A stretch of DNA of 64,000 bases from DASWOJ01 sp964250755 (GTDB lineage: Bacteria > Pseudomonadota > Alphaproteobacteria > Acetobacterales > Acetobacteraceae). The stretch lies in NCBI GenBank assembly GCA_964250755.1, contig CAXUHB010000004.1, positions 124,001-188,000 of the forward strand, written 5' to 3'. Positions 42,720 to 50,419 of the stretch are shown one piece after another; the stretch's first letter is position 1, and each line of letters starts with the position of its first letter. The notes beneath the pieces were generated by a model. The model was not told the origin of the DNA. It searched no databases and saw nothing but the letters and a program-made list of their open reading frames with translations. Both the position numbers and the translations under genes were made by a program.

Positions 42720-43462
42720 TCGTCATCCCGATGGCCGGGCTGAGCCGGCGGTTCATGGAGGCCGGCTACGGGCGGCCGAAGTTCATGTTGGACCTGCACG
42801 GGCGCAGCTTGTTCGCCCACGCCGTGGGCAGCTTCCGCGCCTATTTCGACCAGGAGCCGTTCCTGTTCATCGCCCGGGAGGAGCCGGGGGTGCCGGAGTT
42901 CGTGGCAGGCGAGGTCGCGGCCCTGGGCATCGCCGCGGCGCAGACCGTGGTGCTGCCCCGTCCGACGGCCGGCCAGGCCGACACCGTGCGCCTGGGCTTG
43001 CAGCAGGCCGGGACGGCGCCGGACCAGCCGCTGACGGTCTTCAACATAGACACCTTCCGCCCGGGCTTCCGCTACCCGGACGCGCCTTGGATGGCCCGGG
43101 CCGACGGCTACCTGGAGGTCATGCCCGGCATCGATCCCGGCTTCTCCTTCGTCCGTCCGGCCCCGGGCGGGGAGGGCAGGGCGGCCGAGACCGCGGAAAA
43201 GGTCGTCATCTCGGACCTCGCCAGCACCGGCCTCTACTGGTTCCGCCGGGCCGGGGACTTCCTGGACGCAATGGAGGGCGACGCTGCTGCTGCCCGCGCC
43301 CATGGGGAGCTTTACATTGCCCCCCTCTACAACGCCCTGATCGCCCGCGGCCTGGACGTGCGCTACCAAGTGGTGCCAGCGGACCAGGTGGTGTTCTGCG
43401 GTGTGCCCGCCCAGTACGAGGCGCTGCGGGCCGCCCCGCCTTCTCCTGAGCCGCCCGCCTAG
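42716..43462 (+). CDS. Sugar nucleotidyltransferase-like protein
   Basis: A 248-residue NTP-transferase. The N-terminal signature is MIVIPMAGLSRRFMEAGYGR followed by PKFMLDLHGRSLFAHAV. This has the G-x-S-x-R-F loop of cytidylyl/uridylyl-type enzymes and the conserved Lys. The acidic metal-binding block is LTVFNIDTFRP. GLYWFRRAGDFLDAM and ELYIAPLYNALI match the same class in capsule clusters. The substrate is unknown. Its ATG overlaps the stop of the two-domain gene. It is the last gene of the operon, followed by a long palindrome at 43462-43559. Confidence 0.85.
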   Translation: MIVIPMAGLSRRFMEAGYGRPKFMLDLHGRSLFAHAVGSFRAYFDQEPFLFIAREEPGVPEFVAGEVAALGIAAAQTVVLPRPTAGQADTVRLGLQQAGTAPDQPLTVFNIDTFRPGFRYPDAPWMARADGYLEVMPGIDPGFSFVRPAPGGEGRAAETAEKVVISDLASTGLYWFRRAGDFLDAMEGDAAAARAHGELYIAPLYNALIARGLDVRYQVVPADQVVFCGVPAQYEALRAAPPSPEPPA

Positions 43463-43559
43463 AGCATGATCGCATCAGGTTGCTCAACCTGAGCGATGGC
43501 GTGCTCGCGAAAACAAAGACCTGGAGCGTGATTGGTTCATCTGGCTGACCAATCACGCT
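43462..43559. repeat. Intergenic mosaic palindrome (two hairpins)
   Basis: Left hairpin 43462-43506: outer arms GAGCA/TGCTC, middle ATCGC/GCGAT, inner TCAGGTTG/CAACCTGA. Right hairpin 43525-43559: perfect 12-base arms AGCGTGATTGGT and ACCAATCACGCT with an 11-base loop. The spacer contains GCGAAAACAAAGACCTGGAGC. This AGAGCATGATC...GCGAAAAC...GGAGCGTGATT architecture resembles the intergenic palindromic elements common in Rhizobiales and Methylobacterium. It separates convergent genes and could also act as a bidirectional terminator. Confidence 0.7.
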
Positions 43560-43605
43560 GTAGTCGCCCGCCGCCTGGCCGCCCGCCCCTCAGCGCGCCT
43601 TGATC

Positions 43606-44460
43606 TCAGCGCGCCTTGATCGGGTTCCGCAGGTGGAAGAACGCCATGTGCGTGAACCACGCGTAGTCTATCCCGTGCGCGTTCGGATGGGTTTCGCGCA
43701 GGATGCGCGGGGCGCCCTGGCCCCGTGGGTCCGGCCGCCCGATGGACACGTCATGGAACCAGACGTCCACCGTCTCGAACCACTTCTTGAAGTCCTCGGT
43801 CACCGCGGGGATGTGGCTGGTGCCGAACGCCGCGTCGCACATCGAGTTGGTGCCCTGCGCGTCCCACCGGTTCTCAAACCAATCGGCCTGTAGGGCATCG
43901 CGGTGGTGCAGGTCGTACAAGCTGTTCCCGCCTGCGACCACCGGGGCGGTGCGGCAGAAAGGATAGTACTTGGAGAAGAAAAACTGCAGCGTCGCGCAGC
44001 CCGTGGGCTTCAGGATGCGGGTGATGTCCTGGATGATGCCGGCGCGCACGTCGTAAACGCAGATGTGGTGCAGGCTGATGGTGTTGTACACCAGGTCGTA
44101 GGTGTCCGACGGCGCATCCCCGCAATTCGCGCCGGTGGTGACGTAGATGGCGCTGCTCTCCGGTGAGCGCGCCCGGGCGGCGCTGGCCATCTTCTCGCTG
44201 ATGTCGGCACCGTCCACGCGGGCCAGGAAGCGGGACATGCGGCGGATCATCCGCCCTTCCCCGCAGCCGATGTCGAAGCCGACGGCGCTGGGAGTGTCCT
44301 TTAGGACAGGCTTCCGGATGTCGCCGTACAGATGGAGTATGTTGGTCTCGTAGGGAAAATTCTCGTGGTAGTCGTAGTTGCCGACGATCTCCTCTTCGGA
44401 ATGCGGCCCGGCGTCGTAGAACTGCTTCTGCATCGCCGTGTAGGCGTTCATGTCCGGCAT
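43606..44460 (-). CDS. Class I SAM-dependent methyltransferase
   Basis: A 284-residue methyltransferase. Motif I is VGFDIGCGEGRMIRRMSRFL, followed by VDGADISEKMASAARAR (motif II acidic residue) and DLVYNTISLHHI (motif IV region). The N-terminus MPDMNAYTAMQKQFYDAGPH and the stretch YDYHENFPYETNILHLYGDI are like methyltransferases found in surface-polysaccharide or phosphonolipid clusters. The substrate is not evident. It is on the minus strand, convergent with the glycan operon, and has a 212-base upstream region shared with the divergent ABC permease. A sugar O-methyl group on the surface polymer is a reasonable guess. Confidence 0.85.
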   Translation of the reverse strand: MPDMNAYTAMQKQFYDAGPHSEEEIVGNYDYHENFPYETNILHLYGDIRKPVLKDTPSAVGFDIGCGEGRMIRRMSRFLARVDGADISEKMASAARARSPESSAIYVTTGANCGDAPSDTYDLVYNTISLHHICVYDVRAGIIQDITRILKPTGCATLQFFFSKYYPFCRTAPVVAGGNSLYDLHHRDALQADWFENRWDAQGTNSMCDAAFGTSHIPAVTEDFKKWFETVDVWFHDVSIGRPDPRGQGAPRILRETHPNAHGIDYAWFTHMAFFHLRNPIKAR

Positions 44461-44672
44461 CGTGTGCTCCTGTGTTCCGTGCGGTCCGCTGTCGCGTCCT
44501 AATGGCCGTCCACCCGCGGCGCAACATCCCCCTACGGCTCTGCGGCCCGCTCAAGCGGGGCGGACGCGCGCGTCGCACCCATGCCCTGGCCGGGTGACAC
44601 GCCAGGCGGCAACCCCTATCTAACGAGGCATCCGGATGCGCCGCTCCGCCGGCAGGGAACAGGACGATCATC

Positions 44673-45446
44673 TTGCTTAAGCTTTTCGCACTCCAGCTCA
44701 AGGTCATGGGCGCGCTTCTCATGCGCGAGATACATACCCGCTATGGCCGCGAGAACATCGGCCACCTCTGGGTCATTGGCGAACCCATGCTGTTCTGCAC
44801 CGGCGTCGCCATCATGTGGACCGCCATCCGCCCGGCGCACGAGCACGGCGTGCCCATCACCGCCTTCGTCATCACCGGCTACCTGCCGCTGACCATGTGG
44901 CGCCACTGCGTCAGCCGCAGCGTCAAGGCGTTCGAGGCCAACGGCAGCCTGTTGTTCCACCGCCAGGTCACGCCGCTGGACATCATCGCCTCCCGCTGCG
45001 TGCTGGAGATCGTCGGCGCGATCATCGCCGGCCTCGTGGTCAGCGCCGTCGCCATGCTGCTCGGTTACATGGACCCGCCGGACGACATCGGCTGGATATA
45101 CCTGGGCATCCTCTACCACGCCGCATTCTGCCTCGCCTGCGCCCTGATCCTTGCGCCGCTCAGCGAGATGTCTGGCATCCTGGAGAAGTTCGTCGGCGCC
45201 TTCACCTACCTCATGATCCCCTTCTCCGGTGCCTTCGCCATGGTGGACTGGGTGCCGCCGGCCTTCCAGCGCATCCTCTATTGGTCGCCGCCCGTCCACA
45301 CTGCGGAGATGATCCGCAAGGGCCAGTTCGGCAGCGCCGTCCATCCCCACTTCGACCTGGTCTATCTTACCTATGTTTGCGGCGCCCTGATTCTGGTTGG
45401 CGTCTCCCTCACGCTCCGCTCCCGCAAGCACATCCTGGTTCAGTAA
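44673..45446 (+). CDS. ABC-2 type polysaccharide export permease (KpsM-like)
   Basis: A 257-residue inner-membrane permease. The N-terminal MGALLMREIHTRYGRENIGH is the signature of capsule/O-antigen export permeases (L-x-R-E-x-x-x-R-Y-G). Six hydrophobic segments follow, including GVAIMWTAIRPAHEHGVPIT and ILYWSPPVHTAEMIRKGQFG near the C-terminus. It should move a lipid-linked polysaccharide to the periplasm with an ATPase partner (KpsT-like), which is not in the window. The start taken is the TTG at 44673, about ten bases after an AGGA; an in-frame ATG at 44706 is a shorter alternative. It is followed after four bases by the Asp/Glu racemase-like gene. Confidence 0.88.
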   Translation: MLKLFALQLKVMGALLMREIHTRYGRENIGHLWVIGEPMLFCTGVAIMWTAIRPAHEHGVPITAFVITGYLPLTMWRHCVSRSVKAFEANGSLLFHRQVTPLDIIASRCVLEIVGAIIAGLVVSAVAMLLGYMDPPDDIGWIYLGILYHAAFCLACALILAPLSEMSGILEKFVGAFTYLMIPFSGAFAMVDWVPPAFQRILYWSPPVHTAEMIRKGQFGSAVHPHFDLVYLTYVCGALILVGVSLTLRSRKHILVQ

Positions 45447-45450
45447 GGGC

Positions 45451-46128
45451 GTGCTGATCGCGTGCCTGCACACGGCCGGCAGCAACGCGGCCCTGTTTGA
45501 TGCCGCGCTCCGCGCCTTGGGGGCGCCCGGCGCACGCCTGGCCCATCACGTCCAGCCGGACCTGCTTGCGGAAGCCGAGGCCGCGGGCGGCCTGACGCCG
45601 GCCCTGTCCGCCCGCACCGCGGCAGCCCTCCGCGGCCTCGCGCTGCACGCCGGCGCCGTGCTGCTCACTTGTTCCACCCTCGGTCCGGCAGCCGGAGATG
45701 CGCACGGCGCCGCCCTTGCCGCGCCCCTGCCCATTGTGCCCCATCCCACCCCGCGCGTGCCCATCCTGCGCGTAGATGCGGCCCTGGCGCAGGAGGCGGT
45801 CCGGCACGGCGGCTCCGTCGTCGTCCTCTGCACCGCCCCGACCACCCTCGATCCCACCCGCTGCTTGTTCGAGAACGCCGCCCGTGCCACCGGCGCGTCG
45901 GTGCGCGTGCAGCTGGTGCCCGGCGCTTGGGCCGCCTTCCACGCCGGCGAAGCCGCCTGCTATCATGTGCTGGTGGCCGAAGCCGCCGATGCCGCCGCGG
46001 GCACGGGCGCGGTTGTGGCACTGGCTCAGGCTTCCATGGCCCCAGCAGCCGCCCTGGCCCGGCGCACGCCGCTGACCAGCCCCGCCGCCGGGCTGCACGC
46101 CGCCCTGCAAGCTGCCACCCTGACCTGA
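45451..46128 (+). CDS. Asp/Glu racemase superfamily-like protein
   Basis: A 225-residue protein with the layout of aspartate/glutamate racemase-superfamily members. CLHTAGSNAALFDAALRALG at the start is followed by VLLTCSTLGPAAGDA, holding the first catalytic-type Cys in a T-C-S-T motif, and IPILRVD/VPILRVDAALAQEAVR. The matching second Cys is less certain: CYHVLVAEAADAA near residue 170 is not the usual context. The enzyme could be an amino-acid racemase or an arylmalonate/maleate-type isomerase. The GTG at 45451 lies four bases after the permease stop with AAGGG just before it. The longer open frame upstream is within the permease. Confidence 0.7.
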   Translation: MLIACLHTAGSNAALFDAALRALGAPGARLAHHVQPDLLAEAEAAGGLTPALSARTAAALRGLALHAGAVLLTCSTLGPAAGDAHGAALAAPLPIVPHPTPRVPILRVDAALAQEAVRHGGSVVVLCTAPTTLDPTRCLFENAARATGASVRVQLVPGAWAAFHAGEAACYHVLVAEAADAAAGTGAVVALAQASMAPAAALARRTPLTSPAAGLHAALQAATLT

Positions 46129-46284
46129 CCTGCACGCACGCCCCAGCGGCGCCACGCCGGGCAGCGCGCCCCGGCACGCGGGCCTGCCCCTGCAGACCGC
46201 GCCGGGCCAGATGGCACTGCACCCACCTGCAACCTCCACCCCCGGCAACCGCTATGTGCCGACCCCAGCAAGGACCATCGCCCC

Positions 46285-46698
46285 ATGCCCATCCTCCAAG
46301 CTGCCTCTCCCGTCGAGATCGAGGCCAAGGCCGACGTCCTCGGCTTGTCCGCCCCCGCCCGCAGCGCCGCGCTCGCCCTGTTCCACGACCTGACCAGCCG
46401 CGAGGAGTTGACAGCCCTGACCCTGCCGTCCGCCCCGGGCGCGGCGCATGACGGCAGCCGCTGGCCTGCCCACTGCCTGCTGGCCGGCGCCCCCGCGGAC
46501 CTGGCGCCTGTCCTGGCCGCGCTGCGCGCGCGCCCGGACGCCGCCGAGCTGGCCGGCCCCGCCATACCCGAGGGCGCAGTTCCCGGCACCCTGTTCCTCC
46601 ATGCCGAACTGGATGGTGCCGCGGGGATTCTGATCGCCTGCTCCAGCGTGAACTTGCTGGACGAGGTCGCCCAGGAGGTCATGCCACCCCAGCCCTGA
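46285..46698 (+). CDS. Uncharacterised 137-residue protein
   Basis: A soluble 137-residue protein beginning MPILQAASPVEIEAKADVLG and ending LDEVAQEVMPPQP. It has no signal peptide and no hydrophobic segment. A stretch of 40 residues from HCLLAGAPADLAPVLAALRA is alpha-helical, and GTLFLHAELDGAAGILIACS looks like a beta-strand pair. I recognise no family. The ATG at 46285 is 12 bases into a purine-poor region, so the ribosome-binding site is weak. A strong hairpin starts at the stop codon. Confidence 0.6.
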   Translation: MPILQAASPVEIEAKADVLGLSAPARSAALALFHDLTSREELTALTLPSAPGAAHDGSRWPAHCLLAGAPADLAPVLAALRARPDAAELAGPAIPEGAVPGTLFLHAELDGAAGILIACSSVNLLDEVAQEVMPPQP

Positions 46699-46736
46699 CA
46701 GGGCTGGCCGCCTTTCGGCGGTCGGACTCAGCCCTG
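46699..46736 (+). terminator. Hairpin after the uncharacterised gene
   Basis: Arms CAGGGCTG (46699-46706) and CAGCCCTG (46729-46736) enclose a second hairpin, GCCGCC-TTTC-GGCGGT. A competing perfect pair, CCAGCCCTG/CAGGGCTGG, spans the stop codon. No U-run follows. It most likely ends transcription of the gene at 46285. Confidence 0.55.
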
Positions 46737-47084
46737 CATCGTCTCTGATCCTGCCGGGCCGATCCAACCCCAAGGGGCAGTCGCCGATGCGACGCTTGCC
46801 GACCTGTGATCCCTTGCAAGCCTTCGTCACTGCGAACCGACGTTTGGCAGCCCAGCGATCCAGGGCTGCCATCATCGTCCCTGTGCTTCCTGCACGGCCG
46901 CGCCACGGATGGAGAGTGCCCGGACACGCGATCCGGCGCCGTGCAGACGGGATGTCTAATATTTAGGACATATCCTCACGTTTCATTGCTTGAGCCGCCG
47001 GCGACGCCCGCCGATTGTATCTCAATAATGATACTGGCGGCACCCCGCTGGCCAGGTCACGCCAGGGGAAATGGAGGCTTTCGG
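46737..47084. other. Intergenic region upstream of the first PEP-CTERM gene
   Basis: About 350 bases without a gene. The right third is noticeably richer in A and T than the surroundings, with an imperfect palindrome ATGTCTAATATTTAGGACAT at 46953-46972. This may be a promoter or operator for the PEP-CTERM gene at 47085; I could not match it to a known regulator site. Confidence 0.4.
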
Positions 47085-47867
47085 ATGGCCGGGTCCAACT
47101 TGAATATCATGGGCGGGCGCATTGCGCCCGCGCTGGCCCTGCTGGCCGCCCTGGCCGGGCGGGCGCAGGCCAGTCCGGTCCTGGTCAATGGCGGCTTCGA
47201 GGCGTTCACCCCGACCGCCGCCACCCCGACCGCCATCTCGACGGAGTTCGGCGACCGCTTCGGCGGTCAGGTCGTCACGGGCTGGACCACGGGCGGCTAC
47301 AACTTCCTGTTCCGCCCCGGCACCGCCGACACGTCCGGTGCGGCCAACGAGTACGGCCAGCACCTGCAACTATGGGGGCCGGGCAACGGCGCCCCCAATG
47401 GCCTGCCTGCCGCCAGCCCATCGGGTGGCAGCTACATCGGTGCGGACGGGGTCTATTTCAGCGCTCCCATCCAGCAGACCATCACCGGCCTCGTGCCCGG
47501 CGGCATCGCCACCCTCACCTTCAACTGGGCCGGCGCGCAGCAAAGCGGCTTCGACGGCCGCACCGGCGAGGGCTGGATCGTGTCCCTGGGCAACGAGACC
47601 CACGCCACCCCCGTCCTCCAGAACGCCGACCACGGCTTCACAGGCTGGCAGACTGCGTCGCTCTCCTTCGCCGTGACGAGCGCATCCGAATTGCTGTCCT
47701 TCCTCGCCGTGGGTACACCGGCGGGCGAACCGCCATTTTCCTTGCTGGACGGCGTGGCGATCGCCGAGGCGCCGGTCCCGGAACCGGCAAGCCTCATCCT
47801 CCTGAGCGGCGCTTTGGCGATTGTCGCCGTCTCGGTTGGTTTGCGGGCGCGCCGACGCGCACCCTGA
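47085..47867 (+). CDS. PEP-CTERM sorting domain-containing protein (copy 1)
   Basis: A 260-residue secreted protein. The N-terminal signal peptide covers about residues 1-28 (GGRIAPALALLAALAGRAQA). The mature part is beta-rich and Gly/Thr-rich, with NGGFEAFTPTAATPTAISTE and FGDRFGGQVVTGWTTGGYNF. It ends with the sorting signal VPEPASLILLSGALAIVAVS and an Arg cluster, the form cut by exosortase. Such proteins are exported to the envelope or exopolysaccharide matrix. The ATG at 47085 has GGAGG seven bases upstream, the best ribosome-binding site in this region, so the longer frame upstream is rejected. It is paralogous to the next gene along its whole mature length. Confidence 0.92.
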   Translation: MAGSNLNIMGGRIAPALALLAALAGRAQASPVLVNGGFEAFTPTAATPTAISTEFGDRFGGQVVTGWTTGGYNFLFRPGTADTSGAANEYGQHLQLWGPGNGAPNGLPAASPSGGSYIGADGVYFSAPIQQTITGLVPGGIATLTFNWAGAQQSGFDGRTGEGWIVSLGNETHATPVLQNADHGFTGWQTASLSFAVTSASELLSFLAVGTPAGEPPFSLLDGVAIAEAPVPEPASLILLSGALAIVAVSVGLRARRRAP

Positions 47868-48100
47868 CCAAGTTGGCTACCGAGTTGGCTAGTGCGGTGA
47901 CCTTCAGGAAAGCCTTCCAACTGCCAATAGACAAGACATATGCACCATTCGAAAATATGAGATTAACATAATAATGTAATGTCCCACGACTTTTCTGGCT
48001 TGCCAGAAGGGTAAAATCCCGTTAGAGATTGCCTCATTAGTAAGACGTATTGCGAATCTGGAAGCGACGCGTCATACGGTCACTTGTATAAGGCAGCACT
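47868..48100. promoter_or_regulatory. AT-rich region between the two PEP-CTERM genes
   Basis: A 233-base stretch with much lower GC than the rest of the window. It contains AACATAATAATGTAATG, a hairpin TTCTGGCTTGCCAGAA (7-base arms) and a GGGTAAAATCCC dyad. The position suggests a promoter and control region for the second PEP-CTERM gene. No sigma-54 -24/-12 pair with correct spacing was found. Confidence 0.4.
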
Positions 48101-48925
48101 ATGAACACGACGCCCAAGGCCCGTGACGGCCTGACCAGCTTCAGCATCAATGCTTGTGCCGCCGCAGCTGTCCTGTTCCTGGGCACAACTGTGGTGCATG
48201 CCGCCCCAATCGCCGTCGAGCCTGCCATCATCAATGGCAGCTTCGAGCAGTTCACCCCCACCAAGGCCACCCCCACAGCCAAATCCACCGAGTTCGGCAC
48301 CCGCTTTGGCGGCCAGGTGGTCACGGGATGGACCACGACCGGCTACAACTTCCTCTTCCAAGCGGGAACTGCGGACACGACCGGCGCTACGAACGAATCC
48401 GGCCAGCAACTGCAACTCTGGGGTCCGAACAACGGTGCGCCCGCCACCAACAACCTGCCCGCGGCCAGCCCGGCCGGCGGCAACTTCATCGCCGCAGACG
48501 GACCCTACAACCCCGGCGCCATCCAGCAGACCGTCAACAACCTGTCCCCGGGGTCGGTGGCCAACATCACCTTCTACTGGGCCGGCGCGCAGCAGCGGAG
48601 CGCCGACGGCACTGGCTACAATGGCGACACCACCGAGCAGTGGCAGGTGTCGCTCGGCAACGAAACCCACAACACCGTCGTGCTGAAGAACGAGACCCAC
48701 GGCTTCACCGGCTGGCGGCAGACGACCCTCTCCTTCGTCGTGACCAATGCGACCGAGGTGCTGTCCTTCCTGGCCATCGGCACGCCCAGCGGCGTCCCGC
48801 CCTTCAACCTCCTGGACGGCGTGTCCATCACCCAGGTGCCGGAACCCGCCAGCATGGCGCTGCTCGGCACCGGCCTGGCCTTCGCGGGTCTCACCGCCCG
48901 CCGCCGCCGCCGCGCCGCCGCCTGA
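48101..48925 (+). CDS. PEP-CTERM sorting domain-containing protein (copy 2)
   Basis: A 274-residue paralogue of the preceding gene. The signal peptide (AAAAVLFLGTTVVHA) ends near residue 36. The mature part repeats the same landmarks: NGSFEQFTPTKATPTAKSTE, FGTRFGGQVVTGWTTTGYNF, WAGAQQRSADGTGYN and LSFLAIGTPSGVPPFNLLDG. The C-terminal sorting signal is VPEPASMALLGTGLAFAGLT with an Arg cluster. It is slightly longer, mainly by insertions around GPNNGAPATNNLP and GYNGDTTEQ. A hairpin at 48934-48957 follows the stop. A tandem duplication with later divergence explains the pair. Confidence 0.92.
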   Translation: MNTTPKARDGLTSFSINACAAAAVLFLGTTVVHAAPIAVEPAIINGSFEQFTPTKATPTAKSTEFGTRFGGQVVTGWTTTGYNFLFQAGTADTTGATNESGQQLQLWGPNNGAPATNNLPAASPAGGNFIAADGPYNPGAIQQTVNNLSPGSVANITFYWAGAQQRSADGTGYNGDTTEQWQVSLGNETHNTVVLKNETHGFTGWRQTTLSFVVTNATEVLSFLAIGTPSGVPPFNLLDGVSITQVPEPASMALLGTGLAFAGLTARRRRRAAA

Positions 48926-48933
48926 CTCCAGAC

Positions 48934-48957
48934 GGGCCGGGCGCTACGACCCGGCCC
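48934..48957. terminator. Hairpin between convergent genes
   Basis: Arms GGGCCGGG and CCCGGCCC with an eight-base loop lie between the second PEP-CTERM gene and the convergent binding-protein gene, overlapping the last codons of the latter. There is no U-run. It may end both transcripts. Confidence 0.5.
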
Positions 48958-49948
48958 GGCCTGCCAAGGCCGGCACGAACATCTCCGCCCATCCTGCCGG
49001 CTTCGCCTTGATGCTGCCCACTGCGTGCATGAACCCGGCGTAGCCCATGATCCCCTTGGGCGTGGCGGAGAAGCGCGTGTCCGGGTCGCGCACCATCGCC
49101 AGCACGTCCTGCGGCTTCATGCGCGCCGCGGACAGCCGGATGAAGCTGTCCGCTGCCGCCGCCGGGTCATCGGCGATCACGGCGCAGGCTGCATCCATTG
49201 CCCGCAGGAAGGCGCCGGTGATGCCGGGGTTGGCGTCCACGAAGCGCCGCGGCGCATAGACCACGTCCAGTGTCGCATTCCCCAGCACCTCGCTCGCGGC
49301 GATCACGCGGTGGATGCGCGGGTCCTGCAGCTCCAGGATGGAGTAGGGCGGGCTGGCGAAGTGCGCCGCGATTTCCGTCTTGCCACCCATCAGCGCGCCA
49401 TAGGCCTCCGGGTGGGCCAGGCCGACCGTCATCGGGTCCAGCCGGGCATACTCGGCCTGACCGAAGCGCTGCGCCACCAGCATCTGCAGCACGACGGCGG
49501 CCAGCGAGGTTTTGATGCCGGGGATGGCGATCTTGTCCGCGGGCGTGAAGTCCGCCAGGGTCTTGATGTTCGGGCGGTTGGTGTTCAGCGACAGGGCGCA
49601 GGTGCTCAGCCCGCATAGCCCCACCACCTCTGCCCGCGGAATGTTGCGCGCCTTGGCCCAAAGCGTGATGAAGCCGGGCGCCCCCGTGCCCGCGATGTCC
49701 AGCGCGCCGGCCAGCATGGCGTCGTTGATGACGTTGCCGCCATCCACCACCTGCCACGACACCTCCGCCTGTGGCAGGCCGGCCTGCTCCATTGCGGCCT
49801 CCAGCAGCTTGCGGTCGCGCATGACCATCAGCGGCAGATACAGGATGCCGAACCCGTGGGACAGGCGGACCTGCCCGGCCTCCGCCCGTGCGGGGCGGGC
49901 AGCCAGGGTGGCGGCGCCCGCGAGGGCGAGCAGGCTGCGTCGGTGCAT
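48944..49948 (-). CDS. ABC transporter substrate-binding protein (NitT/TauT type)
   Basis: A 334-residue periplasmic solute-binding protein. The signal peptide is MHRRSLLALAGAATLAARPARA, possibly Tat-type because of the adjacent Arg pair. The mature part shows the NMT1/SsuA-like pattern: LSHGFGILYLPLMVMRDRKL, GGNVINDAMLAGALDIAGTG and KTLADFTPADKIAIPG. Related proteins bind nitrate, sulfonates, taurine or thiamine precursors. The permease and ATPase genes are not adjacent, so it is an orphan. The ATG at 49946-49948 gives the signal peptide; the frame extends upstream only into the decayed gene at 50007-50419. Confidence 0.88.
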   Translation of the reverse strand: MHRRSLLALAGAATLAARPARAEAGQVRLSHGFGILYLPLMVMRDRKLLEAAMEQAGLPQAEVSWQVVDGGNVINDAMLAGALDIAGTGAPGFITLWAKARNIPRAEVVGLCGLSTCALSLNTNRPNIKTLADFTPADKIAIPGIKTSLAAVVLQMLVAQRFGQAEYARLDPMTVGLAHPEAYGALMGGKTEIAAHFASPPYSILELQDPRIHRVIAASEVLGNATLDVVYAPRRFVDANPGITGAFLRAMDAACAVIADDPAAAADSFIRLSAARMKPQDVLAMVRDPDTRFSATPKGIMGYAGFMHAVGSIKAKPAGWAEMFVPALAGRAGS

Positions 49949-50006
49949 GGAATGTCCTAAATGCCGAGATTGCAAATATACATGTAAGCCTGCCCGCCGA
50001 CTACGC

Positions 50007-50419
50007 CGGTTGAGGTCTGCAGTCCCAGCGGCGTCCTGTGCCAGCGTCACCTGGTTCGATGCCCGCACTGTCCCGTAGGACGCGGCGTCCAACGTCCCAT
50101 GCAGCGTCACGCCGTCCAGGATCGCCTCTCGCAGCGTCCCCCGGCCAGCGTCCCCCGGCCAGCGTCACGTCCGTGTTCAGCAGTTGGCTGGACGACGCGA
50201 AGCGCGGCGTTGCCCCAGCGCCCAGCGCGACGCCGTTCACGGCCGTGAAGGACGCTCCGTCCACCTCCAGCAACGTCCCCGCGCCTGCCAGGGCCAGCCG
50301 CCCGCCACTGCCGTCCCGCCCATCACCGAATCGTCCCCCGGGCCGGGCGTCCCAACAGGCGACCATGCGTCGGCCACGTCCCAGGCCGCCACGCCCCCGC
50401 CCCCCCGCTTCGTTGCCAT
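50007..50419 (-). pseudogene. Decayed fragment of an autotransporter/PEP-CTERM-like repetitive surface protein
   Basis: Reading leftward, three frames each carry one part of a typical repetitive passenger module. Frame 1 (from 50419) has GVAAWDVADAWSPVGTPGPG and DDSVMGG. Frame 2 has GGRLALAGAGTLLEVDGASF and TAVNGVALGAGA. Frame 3 has GVTLHGTLDAASYGTVRASN and QVTLAQDAAGTADLN. The shifts fall near 50325 and at a 14-base tandem duplication of CAGCGTCCCCCGGC (50132-50145 and 50146-50159). Intact relatives have tens of such repeats, an N-terminal signal and a C-terminal barrel or PEP anchor, none of which are here. It is a dead remnant. It lies upstream of the binding-protein gene on the same strand. 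Confidence 0.6.

Noticed and set aside
45397..45450. Longer N-terminus of the racemase-like protein
   Set aside because: The extra 18 codons lie inside the permease gene in another frame; GTG at 45451 follows AAGGG.
47868..48100. Sigma-54 promoter for the second PEP-CTERM gene
   Set aside because: A TGGC and a TTGC occur close together but not with the required -24/-12 spacing.
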